From positions 1,116,001 through 1,180,000 of the forward strand of contig OZ038528.1 of assembly GCA_964036665.1 (NCBI GenBank): DNA of 64,000 bases, in the 5' to 3' direction. Below the pieces are notes generated by a model. That model saw nothing but the letters and a program-made list of their open reading frames with translations, was not told where the DNA came from and did not search any database. The position numbers were made by a program, and so were the translations under genes. Below are positions 28,733 to 39,454 of the stretch, one piece after another. Position 1 is the first letter of the stretch. Each line of letters begins with the position of its first letter. The DNA is from Gordius sp. MW1 (lineage: Eukaryota; Nematomorpha; Gordioida; Gordea; Gordiidae).

Positions 28733-29390
28733 AAAGCCCTGCACAGCTCGTCCGAGGCCCGGCCAGAGTTCGAAGCGATAAATTACAATTTAATTGTGCC
28801 CGAGCCTTACTAAATTTATAATATACCGCAAACCGGTATTAGTTTGGTACTTTAGAGAAGAGCGTTTTAACTTTAAAAAAACTCAATAAACGCTGACGTC
28901 CCTTGAAAATTTCTAATAGTTTTCTCAGACATCTGCCATGGCAAAGACTCATCTTTGCTTTATTGTGAATGCATGTTGTTTCTATTTTCCAAATGAAAAA
29001 CATTTTAGAAAGAAACATAGCAATGCGATATTTATAAATATTCCCTGGTTTTAGTAAAGTGCGAATTCAAACATTATTTATAATTAAATATAACACAAAC
29101 CTATACTCGAGGTTAAATATAAAAGATGCTTTGTTTCCCTCTTATACTAAATAGGCTATGATGATGAATGATTTTTAAAGCAATAGACTATATAAATATG
29201 TTTGTAAGAGAAGTATTGCATTGCAAAGGGATAGTAAAAGAGGCGGATGAGCAGGACTATTTTAAAATTAATAAGAACGGCATTTAATATTTTGTACATG
29301 CTTAAAAGATGATATTGGTGTAAGTATTGAATATATTTGATTTTCGGTGAAAAATATGGCAATTGTCTTTGCCAAAGTAAACCTTCATTT
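28733..29390. mobile_element. Decayed hAT-type non-autonomous copy (left part)
   Basis: Begins TAAAGCCCTGCACAGCTCG and follows the same order of landmarks as the outer element starting at 29626: CGAGGCCCGG, ATATACCGCAAACC, a CCCTT(G/A)AAAA block, CACAAACCTATA, and AATAGACT. The right end was not found. Two neighbouring copies of the same family suggest local hopping or duplication. Confidence 0.55.
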
Positions 29391-30488
29391 TTTTTTGTTT
29401 TTAATAGTTTTATGACACCTTAACCCACTAATTTTCATTTGAATTATTGTATACTAAAAATGTCAAGACAAATGCCACCAGAGTAAACAAAAATATTTTT
29501 TAATAATTTTATGACATTTTAATCGATAATAATGGTTAAAATAATATTAAGTAGTTTTTATGTAGATATACTAAAATTATGATCAAATAAGTGTTATATG
29601 CCAACTGCCTATAGTACGCTATAAATAGTGCCCTGCACAAGTCGGACTAGGACCAAAAATTAGAATTTAATCGGGCCTCGGGCTCGGATCGGGTCCGATA
29701 GGTCGGCTCGATCACGGCCCTTAACAAAATCTCGCTAAAAGAGTTTACCAAATTTTTAATATACAGCAAACCCGTACTTGGAGGTTCGTGAAGAGTGCCA
29801 ATTTTTTATAAAGAACTTAATAGCTCGCATCCCTTAAAAAGATTTATTAGTGCTCTAAGACAATTGCTATTGCAAAAATAAAGAAATTAGCGCGCTGATT
29901 GGTTTCTAAATATTCTACCAACTTTTTGCTTAAATAAAAAATAGGTATTTACGCAAAGTATTATTTTAAATCTCTGGCCGACAGCTGGCCGTATTACATG
30001 AGACGCTTTCTTTATATATTTCCATTTATATACTTCACCTTTATAATGTTTCCATAGAATAAACAAAATATTAATAAAAAATGTCAATGCAGGTTTTTTT
30101 AACAAAAACGCTTCATAAATAATAGGATTCGATTTTTATAAATATCCTTTGGAATTAGTAAATATGATTTTTAAACTGCTATAATTTTAAAATTATTATC
30201 TATAATTTTTGTTACACAAACCTATAAGAGGCTTAAAACTATGTTTAAAAATTGGTGTTCCTTTATTTGTGTTTATGATCATTTAATAATGGGGTTCGCT
30301 ATACCCTACAACAATGCTCAGGATTAGGGCTGCACCGATATTGGTATCGGTATCGGTACCGATATCACGATTTTTAACGATATCGGTACCGATATTAATC
30401 GTACCAACACTTGAAACTTTTTTTACAAATATTATATTTGTTAGAGCTGTTCTATATATAATCAATAATTTTCAATCCGTTTATATAA

Positions 30489-30625
30489 ATTTCATTGTAT
30501 AAATACGGTGGATTTGGATTGATAGCGTAGGTAGAGGGAAATGGAACGCAATATTTCGGACACTTATAGTCCATCTTCAGGAAAAAAAAAAAAGGAGAAG
30601 ATGAAGTCTCAAAAAATAAAAATGA
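30489..30625. repeat. Inverted copy of the Penelope 5' end
   Basis: Near-perfect reverse complement of 33081-33218, sharing GATAGCGTAGGTAGAGGGAA and CACTTATAGTCCATCTTCAGG-type blocks with only a few differences, chiefly in the A run. Confidence 0.9.
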
Positions 30626-30889
30626 AGTAAAGTGATTATAACAACGATGATATAGATACAAAAAAAAAATTACAAAAACTGGTTATAGCGAGAAATTAAC
30701 AATAGCGATTGTAGGGATGGATGTTTTTTATAAGAATAGAGTAGATACATATGGAGATAGGAAAAAGGTACGAAAAAAGTAAATAGCTAAATAATAAGAG
30801 AAAAGGGGGAACAGAGTTATTTAATATATAAATATAATAACTGTGCTTAACAAATTATAGTTTTGAGTATTGAACGGGTAGGTAGACAT

Positions 30890-31245
30890 AGTGAATAATA
30901 TAAAAATATGTGTGGATGTATGGGTTTGTGGTAATGAAATTGGATGGTCGTTGATTTTGTTTGTTTGTTTTTTGGGCTTGACGCGGTCGATTAAAACGCT
31001 TTCTACGAAATTCCTTTGTTGTATCACGCTATATGAATGGCAGTCGAGTTATCCAATCTGCCATGTTGAATCTTTAACGATAGTTAGGCTTAGGGTACGG
31101 AGTAGGTCGCGCATTTTTGGAGCTTTGTGTCAGTGTTCTTTTTTTTGTTGTTGTTGTTGTCTCTCCAAGTCTAAAAATTGATGGTAATCGACACAGGAGA
31201 ATATATTAATTAAAATTAGAGTATTATCTGTTATGATATTATAAA
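30890..31245 (-). pseudogene. Tandem partial copy of the Penelope endonuclease end
   Basis: Same direction as, and homologous to, 31239-31600. On the minus strand it encodes NFVESVLIDRVKPKK, matching RKFVESVLIDRLKPK of the main copy. It has stop codons and indels and covers only the GIY-YIG C-terminal end. Confidence 0.8.
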
Positions 31246-33023
31246 GGTAGGTGAGGATGGGTGTGCTTGTAGCTTCGAAATTGGCCGGGTTGGTCGTTGA
31301 TTTTCGGCTTGAGGCGATCGATCAGGACGCTTTCTACGAATTTCCTTTCTTGGTTGAATCGTGCTTTGTAAAGAACGGTCGGGTTGTCCCAATCAATGCT
31401 ATGTTGATTGGTTAGCGAGTGTTCGGCCACGGCGGAGTGTGTTGCGCATCTTGTTAACGGGGCCTTGTGTTCTTGGATTCTTTGTGCTAAGGTTCTTTTA
31501 GTTTCTCCAACGTAAAATTGGTCGCAATCGGCGCAGGAGATTTTATAAATTAAATTAGAAACAAGATTTTTATCTGTAATGTTATTAATGGGCTTAATTA
31601 ATGAGAATAGGTTGGATGTGGTTTTCTGAGAAAACTTGAAATTGTCTATTTTGTGAACATGTAAAATCTTTTTGATTTCTTTTAGGAAATTATTACTAAG
31701 ATTAGTGTGAAATGGAATAGAGATATAATGATCTGTATTAGGAGTGGAGTCTACATTAGTTGACATTTTAGGGAATTTTAAAAATTTATTTTTAATGTTT
31801 GTGAGCAAATCAAGGGGATAATTTAGCTCTAAAAATCTTTGTGTTATATTATCCATTTCAATGTCTCTATCAGATTCCAGAGAGCAAGCTCTTTTAACCA
31901 TCATCCTAAAAGTGTTGATTTTAAAAGATGAGGGGGAGTGGCTGTGCCATGGTATAAATTGAGAAAAGTCAGTTGGTTTACGATAAACTGTTGTGATAAT
32001 TTTGTCATTTAGGTTGTGGAGGGTTACATCTAAAAATGGTAACTTGTTGGTTTCTATTTCCACTGTAAAGATTATCTTTTTATGAAATGAATTCAACACA
32101 TTTAAGAAGTCGTTTAAGTCAGTGGTTAGGTTATGAGGCCAAATACATAAAATATCATCAACGTATCTGGCATAAAAAGGGGGGAATAAACTGGAAGTTT
32201 GTATGTAGGATTCTAGTTCGTTAAGGAATATGTTAGAAATAATTGGAGCAAGGGGATTACCCATAGCAGTACCATCAATTTGATCATAATTAATGTTATT
32301 AAACTGAAAGTTATTTGTTGTGCAAAAATTTAATAAATCTTTAAAGATAGTTTTGGTAAAGGGGGGTTGTTGAATTTTGTCATAAAGTTTAAAGCAATAA
32401 TTTATGGCATGGTCTAGAGGAATGTTTGTAAATAGTGATTGGATGTCAAAACTTACAAGTGAAAATGAATCTGGTAAAGGGAAGCTTTTCAAGCGATTAA
32501 TCAAATCTAAAGAGTTTTTAAGAATTAAGGGTGAATCAACATATGGTTGTAAAATTGATATTAGGTACTGACTAACATTAAAGTTGTAGGAATTATATGA
32601 AGATACTATTGGTCTTAATGGAATTGAGGGTTTATGAATTTTGGGTAACCCATAAATTTGAGGAGTGCGGGAAGTGGAGGGTCTTAACTTCCAATATAAA
32701 GAAGAACTTATTATATTATTTTTAGATAAGTTTAATAAAAAGCTTTGTAGCTTTTTTGTAGGATTCTTTTTTAACTCCTTGAACAAACTATTATCTTTTA
32801 AAATATCAAGCATTTTTTTGTTATAATCTTCTGTATTCATTACTACTAGCTGTCCTCCTTTATCTGCTTTGCATATTCTTATATTACTATTAGACTTTAT
32901 TGATTTGACAATTAAAAAGGCTTCTTTTTCTTTTTTTAATTTACATTTGTCAACTTTTGAAGGACAGTCATTGTTTAAAGTATTAGAGAGAAAAGATTCT
33001 AATGAATTTTTAAATGTGTGTTG
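31239..33023 (-). CDS. Penelope-like reverse transcriptase with GIY-YIG endonuclease
   Basis: The reading frame is open from 33023 to a stop at 31239, about 594 codons; the first ATG is at 32840, but coding clearly starts upstream (RICKADKGGQLVV, the typical DKGG motif, precedes it). An upstream TGA at 33026-33024 suggests 5' damage or a missed intron. Reverse transcriptase landmarks: GLPKIHKP, LRPIVSS, FTNIPL, GTAMGNPLAPIISNI, the catalytic YARYVDDILC and a LPFLDVTL block. The C-terminal GIY-YIG nuclease has YKISCADCDQFYVGETKR, RIQEHK and an ESVLIDRLKP end. This pairing is diagnostic of Penelope-like elements. The long frame implies a fairly recent insertion, and autonomous activity cannot be excluded. 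Confidence 0.9.
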   Translation of the reverse strand, partial: QHTFKNSLESFLSNTLNNDCPSKVDKCKLKKEKEAFLIVKSIKSNSNIRICKADKGGQLVVMNTEDYNKKMLDILKDNSLFKELKKNPTKKLQSFLLNLSKNNIISSSLYWKLRPSTSRTPQIYGLPKIHKPSIPLRPIVSSYNSYNFNVSQYLISILQPYVDSPLILKNSLDLINRLKSFPLPDSFSLVSFDIQSLFTNIPLDHAINYCFKLYDKIQQPPFTKTIFKDLLNFCTTNNFQFNNINYDQIDGTAMGNPLAPIISNIFLNELESYIQTSSLFPPFYARYVDDILCIWPHNLTTDLNDFLNVLNSFHKKIIFTVEIETNKLPFLDVTLHNLNDKIITTVYRKPTDFSQFIPWHSHSPSSFKINTFRMMVKRACSLESDRDIEMDNITQRFLELNYPLDLLTNIKNKFLKFPKMSTNVDSTPNTDHYISIPFHTNLSNNFLKEIKKILHVHKIDNFKFSQKTTSNLFSLIKPINNITDKNLVSNLIYKISCADCDQFYVGETKRTLAQRIQEHKAPLTRCATHSAVAEHSLTNQHSIDWDNPTVLYKARFNQERKFVESVLIDRLKPKINDQPGQFRSYKHTHPHLPL

Positions 33024-34726
33024 TCAGGATATTTATAGTTTATTGTGTTTAAAATATTATTGAAGCTATTCAAAGTAGATTCATTTTTATTTTTTGAGAC
33101 TTCATCTTCTCCTTTTTTTTTTTTTCCTGAAGATGGACTATAAGTGTCCGAAATATTGCGTTCCATTTCCCTCTACCTACGCTATCAATCCAAATCCACC
33201 GTATTTATACAATGAAATCTGTATATCTATATTCTAATATATACTTTTTAAATTAAATTTTACTTAATTGCTCTTAAATCTAATTTATTTTTTAAATGAT
33301 TCATTCATTCTAATTTCTACCGCCACTTAATTATATTATTACGTATGTTAGTTTCATAATTACAATTTATAATATAATGTATTTATTTTTATATTATATA
33401 TTGTGTCTAATTTTTATAAGATGTAAAATATCGGTATCGGTATATTAATTTATTTAAATATCGGTAGTATCGGTATCGGTTAAAAATTTGATATCGGTGC
33501 AGCCCTACTCAGGATTGATATTTTCACAATTATTCTCGAGTTAAAAATATCTATATATTATATCCCGCTAGTACTAAATATATACTAGTAGCTTTAATGA
33601 AAATTTTCATAAAGGCTTTGATGATGGTAGATTATGTTTAAAACAATAGACTGTGTGTGTGAGTGTGAGTATGTTAGTAAGAGGAATATGCATACGCAGA
33701 GCATAGGGATACTAGAGAATAGGGATCATTGAGAGGTGGGTGGGCAGGACGTCAAATACTCTCATGAAGTGCAGTGCAATTTATTTGTATGATTGAGTAG
33801 GAAACAATATGGAGATACATACAGATAAGGAAAGTGGCTTAGGACTTGACGATGAAAAGATTGTATCAAATACGGTCCCCCTGCCATTCCCAAATTGTAT
33901 TGCAAAAATATTCATATATTTATTAATGTGAGTTTTTTTTATCAATTTTCATATTTTAGAAGTAGATTGTTATCTACGTGGTACAATGCATCCTTTTGTT
34001 TTGTTTTTCAATTATTATTTGCATACTATTTAATAAAATTAAATTTTAAATTTCATTTTTGTTAATATTAAAAAAGTATAAATAAAGTAAAATTCGATAA
34101 AAAGAAGCTATTGAAAATTAATGCCTAATGTAATGTTCACAGGACTATGTAGATAGAATTTTAATTTTCTGATCGATTTGAAGTCCCATCCAATTTATAA
34201 CTTAAAAGTGCCGGGTCATTCATATGCAGCCTTATCCTAATGCTGATCTACAAGTTTGGTTTAAAAAACTTTCTACTAATTCCTTTCTTGAGTAGGCTTA
34301 GGGGAATATTTTTTTGTTAAATGAAAGGTGCGGGGTAGTATCCTGAATAAATTGTTTTGTATAAATTTACATTTCAAAAAAGTCGGGCCGGCCTTAGGCT
34401 CGGGGGGGGGGGCCTGAGTGAAAAAAAAATTTTGGGCTTGGGCAATTTAAATAAAAAGTGTCGGGCTCTGGCCGAGCTCGAGCCCAAGAATTTCATTTTG
34501 TAGGGCTCTAGCTATATTGAAATTTGTTGAAGACCATTTTCAGTTTCAAAAAAAAACCTGCTCGATACCGGTTTATTTCAAGCAACTCAGTTCGATGCCA
34601 AGTTATTTTATATCTTACTCAACAGCAGCCATAAGCAGCTTTAATCTGCCAGTGCTGTAACCGGGTTATTAGGCAGCATGTGATCGTTGTGCTTGGTGGG
34701 AATGATAAAATTTATGTGCCTATTAC

Positions 34727-35335
34727 CAGGGTTGAGCATGCCTGCACGGGCCACCCGAATCGGGCCGGGCTTGTGCGTTTTTTCTTAGCATAACTGACGC
34801 CAACGGCGCCAACACAGCATCTGTGTCTACCCTACCCCCAGCTTGATCTAAATGCATCGCCACATCGACCGCAACTTCCTTTATGCCGGGTAACAGATTC
34901 ACCCGCGGTGACGCTTCCTATCTCCAGCGGCGCTGTAGGTTTGCACGCCGGCCTTCGGTGCCGACGTTGGCATCCACACCACCTTCGGCTAACCCTGCGC
35001 CGCCCTCCGCGCGCTGCCGGCAGGGCAATCTCCGTGCCCCTCCGAAACGGACAGACCGCCGGAAGGACTTCTCGGGGATTCCTCCGAATCCCTATTGCCG
35101 AGGAGACGTTTCTCCCTGCGTACCCTCCTCGGCTCACGCTACCTTACACTCTGTTCCAGGGCTGCGTGGATCCGCCCAAGGAATGACCCGTTCACGAAAA
35201 CTGACGATATGCGGTATACCATCTGGCCCAACCACGAACGAAACGTGCAAGTTGGTCGGGGTGTATAGAGGCTTGATCATCTCCACCACCACCCTGAAAT
35301 GGGACCACTATGCTATGACATTTATCTAATACAAA
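34727..35335. other. GC-rich segment of unknown origin
   Basis: A segment of strikingly higher G+C than everything around it. It opens with CCAGGGTTGAGCATGCCTGC and CGGGCCACCCGAATCGGGCC, resembling a hAT-type end. Between 34800 and 35290 the sequence is balanced in codons, and frames of 90-150 codons overlap on both strands without a recognisable domain. No rRNA, snRNA or tRNA motif was identified. It could be the untranslated region of a retroelement or foreign DNA; no function is assigned. Confidence 0.4.
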
Positions 35336-35400
35336 TTAATTTATAGTTATACTATTACATATAAAAAGACGTATTATCATCGTAACCGTAAGACAAAATA

Positions 35401-35570
35401 TTGCAAAGGGCTCATTATAATGATTTCCAATGGTAAAATTGATCAGGAACAGAAAAGGGGTTACTATGATATTTTATATTATTGCATTTGAAATGGAAAA
35501 TTTTGCCGAAAAAAATTGTCCAAAACCGTCTATATTCTCTATCAAAGTCTATACTATTAAATTTTTGCCC
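35401..35570. repeat. Dispersed repeat R3, copy 1
   Basis: Over 90 percent identical by eye to 60711-60892, including GGGCTCATTATAATGATTTC, GGTAAAATTGATCAGGAAC and ATCAAAGTCTATACTATTAA. Non-coding. The high identity suggests recent spread or membership of the same element. Confidence 0.85.
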
Positions 35571-35579
35571 TGCAGAAGC

Positions 35580-35960
35580 CTGTTTAAGCCCGAACGACTT
35601 TAAGTCTAAGGCAATTTGTCGTTAAAAGAAAGAGATAAGTTAATTTTCAATATGTATTAATAAATTAATAGAGCCATGGTAAACAAAATTTATGGATTCC
35701 TCTCCACTTTATTTATAAACCAAATTTATTAAACTAGAATTTTACCAATTGACTTGCAAATTATTGACGTTTTCAAAACGTAAAAATCGCTGTTTTTAAC
35801 AACATTGACAAAACTTTCAAAAACTTGACGTATAATGAAAAAACTTAAAATAAATCTGTATCCACCGTAAAAAAACTCTAACAGAATCTGCAAATAGTTG
35901 GCTAATTGATTTTAAAAATCCATCATTTGTTGACCAGTGTAATAAATGTGAGATCTGACA
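35580..35960. repeat. Dispersed repeat R4, copy 1
   Basis: Shares TTTAAGTCT, GCAATTTGTC, TTTATGGATTCCTC, CACCGTAAAAAAACTCTA and following blocks with 50520-51190 in the same order. It carries a short hAT-type CCTGCAG...AAGCCCGAACG start. No coding capacity. Confidence 0.6.
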
Positions 35961-36503
35961 TTGTAGTATGATCATAAAATTATAATTGCTTTGCTGCACA
36001 CAAGGAAACGCTGTTGAGTTTACACTTTCTTCGTTAAGGATCAAGTTTATAAATTTTAATAAATTGTTGATTCTAAAAAAGAGATAGGGATATTTTAATC
36101 AAACTAGTCTCTAATTTACATTGTGTCATAAATGGCATGTTAATTAGGGTTATAATTATTTGATTCACGGTTACCACCAGTCGTAAATCGTACCCTCTTT
36201 ACATTAAGTTTATAAATATATACGTTTTATAAAGCCACAACAGATTTTTGGACTCATGATTTTGAAAATAACATATTAAATCATAAGATGTAGTTTTATA
36301 CTTGGGAATTATAAAAAGTGTATAATTCACCTGCCAATTTGAGGAGGAAGAAAATCAAGTGTCAATATAAAAACTAATCATGTTGTGTAATTGGGTAAAA
36401 ATTATGTTATATATTTAAATAAAATTGACGTTTTAAATTTGATTTTTATAACGGATCAAGGAAAACATGGTTAAGGCATGAGGATCTCAAACCTCATGCT
36501 GCC

Positions 36504-36666
36504 ATAAGCATAGCCAGGGGGTGGCGGAGAGGGGCGGCTACCCCCTTATAAAACCGTAAATTCCTAAAAATTTAATATAATTATTGCTTAAATTTTGAAA
36601 AAATATTATTTAGCCCGTCCCTAAAGCATTATTGCCCCCTCTAGTTTTAATCCTAGTTACGCCCAT
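36504..36666. repeat. MITE-A copy
   Basis: ATAAGCATAGCCAGG to TAGTTACGCCCAT with GAGGGGCGGCTACCCCC and TTATTGCCCCCTCTA inside; both ends carry substitutions. Confidence 0.75.
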
Positions 36667-37221
36667 ACATGTTGCCCATTTATTAAATACTGTTTTACGA
36701 AATTATTTTAGGATTCGACAGGCGTCAATAATTGCTTTAACGATCGCAAAGACTTGGTCGTTTTTATGAAACAAAAGATTAACCTAAAGGTTTTGAATGC
36801 ATACATAATTTATAAACTTTTAAATAACTTTACCATAGTCTGTGTTTAGTTTACCAACAGAAACAAGGTGGAATTCAAGGGTTAAAATGCTTGAATCATT
36901 TTGCAATGATAAATTACGGCTGTTTGCGATCACAAGGTGATCGGCTGTCGTCGATAACATCGATATTGAAGTCGTAAAAGGCCTAACAAAATTTATGAAG
37001 CCAATGGTGCTCTTGTGCCACTATAAATTAATCGCATTTTTAATTCAAACCTTTTTGCACGACATTTAAATACGCTGGCCAAAAAGAGTCTTTTAATTTT
37101 AAATTCACAAATTTAAATTAGACTTTTACAAAAATCGGCATATTAAATCCCATAATTGATATTTGAAAATGCTCCATTAACTCAATGATTTTAGAAATGT
37201 AGATTTAAGCAAAGCCAACAG

Positions 37222-37374
37222 TATGGGCGAAGCTAGCATTTGGATTAGAGGGGGGAAATAATGATTTAGGGACGGGCAAAAGGATCATTTTTTGAAATTT
37301 TTTTCATATTTTTAATTAAGTTCTATTATGGATTTATAGAAAGGCAACCCCCGCCCCCTCCGGCTACGCCCATG
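37222..37374. repeat. MITE-A copy
   Basis: TATGGGCGAAGCTAGCATTT to CCGGCTACGCCCATG, in the opposite internal orientation to the 36504 copy (AATAATGATTTAGGG on the left). The bases between the two copies are AT-rich with nothing recognised. Confidence 0.78.
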
Positions 37375-37797
37375 TCCACGAGTATAAACAGCTTAATCCA
37401 GCATAGCCATCGAGCAGGGTAATATTTTTATTAATAGCACCTAATTATTTTATAAGATGACTTTAGTAATTGGGAAGAGTCGAGGAGAAATTTTAGAGCA
37501 AATTGAATAAATAAATTATACTGATGGTATTCAAGTTTTGGATTGATGGAAGATGCCCCACTACCACTATAAATTTCTCTGTTTTGCAATTTGGTTCGAA
37601 AATATTTGGCATTACCTTCTACATCAGCTAGCAGTGAACGAACGCTCTCGTCGGCAGGACGAGCTTACGGATAGAGAAGGCCGTCCTTACTGAGAAATTA
37701 TGCTCACCATTATTTTACCATAATTATTCATATATTAGATCACTTAATATTTGCAATCAATTTATTTACATATAATTTTTAAAATAAACATGTATAA

Positions 37798-37918
37798 AAT
37801 TACATTTCAAAAAGTCGGACCTGGCTTGGGTCAGACCTGATTAACAAAATTTTTGCGGGCGAAATAAAAAGAGTCGGGCACGGAGCAAAGAAATCCCATT
37901 TTGCAGGGTTCTAGTTAC
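37798..37918. repeat. hAT-type right-end fragment
   Basis: AAAAAGTCGGACCTGGCTTG to TTTTGCAGGGTTCTA parallels 34374-34510, the right end of the outer hAT-type element. No matching left end or target duplication was found. Confidence 0.55.
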
Positions 37919-38442
37919 ACCCTACACCACTAAGACACTAACTTAAAATTGAGCCTAAAAATGGTGCGAATATTAGGGGAAAAGTTATTTTTGTCATTAT
38001 ATAGGAAAATTAGTGATGTACCTAGCTTAAATTTCTAGGCTCAGAATAGCATGGAGAAGATTTGTATCCGAGCTTTTCAGAGAGTAAGTGGGGGAGGAAA
38101 AAATACCTGAGTGATACAACCAATGAAAAATTTCAGTCTCGTCTCTGAATATTTAAGTTGAGATAGGACGAGATTTTTGACGACGAGACGATAATAAATT
38201 TTATAATTGAGATCATTACTTAAAATTTTAAAATCATCTATATAAATTTAATTCATTTCTATTTTAGATAATTCACGTTTAAAAGAAATATAATTGTAAT
38301 TCCTACACTATTGGATATTTTATACAGTTTGGGTATTTTAATAAATTCAGGATTTCCAATAAAAGATAAGTGGCTCTAAGGGCCTGTAGAAAATTTTTAA
38401 ATGTTTTTTATACTGAGCCATAAAACATATGACAAACAAACC

Positions 38443-38634
38443 GATACGACATCGTGATTGGAATTTATTAGGAATTTATCGAAACCAAATGGGATGGTAC
38501 ATACGCGAAATAATTAAACACGTAACACGCGATAACGCAAACACACTTTGAACGAAAAAGGCAAAGAACAAAAATAGCGATTCACGTGGATCATTTTACT
38601 CCACAGGCAACATAGAGCTTTAGCGTACATTACA
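38443..38634 (-). repeat. Gypsy element 1, 3' LTR
   Basis: Matches 40520-40704 over its length (ACGACATCGTGATTGGAATT, ATTTTACTCCACAGGCAACA, TTTAGCGTACATTACA), with a 10-base duplication of GGAATTTATT near its left end. Confidence 0.88.
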
Positions 38635-39447
38635 CATCGTCCCCTTTTCAAAAAGATAATGTTTTAGGTAGTTTGGGGCCTGTCGTACACGGCGTGGGTA
38701 TCTAAACTCAGGCGGGGCCTTGTTATGCTCTAGAGCCATGGAAAGGGCATTGTGTTCACCCAATTCTGTAGCGGCATTGTTAAAGGAAATCATTGGCAGG
38801 GAACCTTGACTGGACGCCGTTGGCAAGGGGCTTTAACTTAGTGGCTCATTTGCAATGGGACGATCGCGCGAGCGTATCTCGATTCGGCCATCCATTCTCA
38901 TGTCCAATCATTCTCCAGTCTAATATTTTCCTTGGTCTCAACTGATCCAAATGTCGATGATGACTTTTCCCTAGGGCCCTAACATCGAACGAGCGCGCCC
39001 CGCGCTTGGAAATAATGGTGCCTTCTGCCCATTTATCGGGCCCCAGAAACATACGCACCAACACTGGGTCTCCGACGTCAAACACTCGCGCCTCCTGTAT
39101 CTGGGGGCAATAGGTTCTCTTAATACCTCCGACTTGGTTCGGATTTTCTTTTTGAACATACCCTCGGCCGGGCTTTCACGTGTCGTTGGGTGAATCGTAG
39201 CTCTGTAATTTTCCAGTAACATGTTTAACCCGATGTCAGATTCGTTGCGGACTATTGTGCAGAGCCTTAGGCTCCCGTCGCTTTTTCGCACTGGCACCAA
39301 CGGGCTTGCCCAGCGCGAAAATTCCACCGGCTCGATTATTTCGTCATTAAGCCACTTGTCCAATTCTTCCTCTACCTCCCTCCTCCAAGCTAAGGGTACT
39401 CGCCGTGCTGGGATAAATACCGGTTTCATCCCGCTTTCAACTGGCAC
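38620..39447 (-). pseudogene. Gypsy element 1: fused reverse-transcriptase start and integrase end
   Basis: The frame at 39447-38971 starts with reverse-transcriptase N-terminal sequence (PARRVPLAWRREVEEELDKW, SRWASPLVPVRKSDGS) and then jumps to integrase C-terminal sequence (YRATIHPTTRESPAEGMF). Frames at 39085-38846 and 38826-38620 continue the integrase end (VGDPVLVRMF, GPDKWAEGTI, HLDQLRPRK, RYPRRVRQAPNYL) with frameshifts between. The junction lies near 39260-39240. No catalytic YxDD or integrase DDE residues remain. Confidence 0.85.
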
Positions 39448-39454
39448 GTCGACT

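Larger units (their letters stand above)
30489..33218 (-). mobile_element. Penelope-like retroelement insertion
   Basis: Block bounded by 137-base inverted repeats (30489-30625 and 33081-33218), both containing AAATACGGTGGATTTGG or its complement. Inside are a partial tandem copy of the 3' end (30890-31245) and a near full-length unit on the minus strand with reverse transcriptase and GIY-YIG domains. Inverted 5' pieces and tandem partial copies are the usual terminal structure of Penelope-like elements. Confidence 0.85.
30325..33507. mobile_element. Inner hAT-type element with 8-base target duplication
   Basis: Terminal repeats TAGGGCTGCACCGATAT and ATATCGGTGCAGCCCTA are perfect inverses, flanked by an exact 8-base duplication CTCAGGAT at 30317-30324 and 33508-33515. 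ATCGGT(A/T)TCGGT motifs are repeated near both ends. TAGGG ends and an 8-base duplication are hAT hallmarks. No hAT transposase remains: the core is replaced by a Penelope-like insertion. Only about 165 bases on the left and 290 on the right belong to this element. Confidence 0.88.
29626..34510. mobile_element. Outer hAT-type element (host of the nest)
   Basis: Left end TAGTGCCCTGCACAA, right end GTAGGGCTCTA; reversed, the right end reads TAGAGCCCTACAAAATG, an imperfect terminal repeat. Flanks are GCTATAAA (29618-29625) and GCTATATT (34511-34518), a 6 of 8 match in the 8-base size expected for hAT. Subterminal CGGGCTCGG and GGCCGAGC motifs occur at both ends. No transposase is seen. The inner hAT-type element with its Penelope insert lies inside; the remaining outer sequence is about 1.7 kb. 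Confidence 0.65.

Noticed and set aside
34832-35329. Three overlapping open frames of 101, 148 and 92 codons as genes
   Set aside because: They overlap on both strands in one GC-rich patch, have no recognisable domain and no splice context. High G+C alone makes stop codons rare there.
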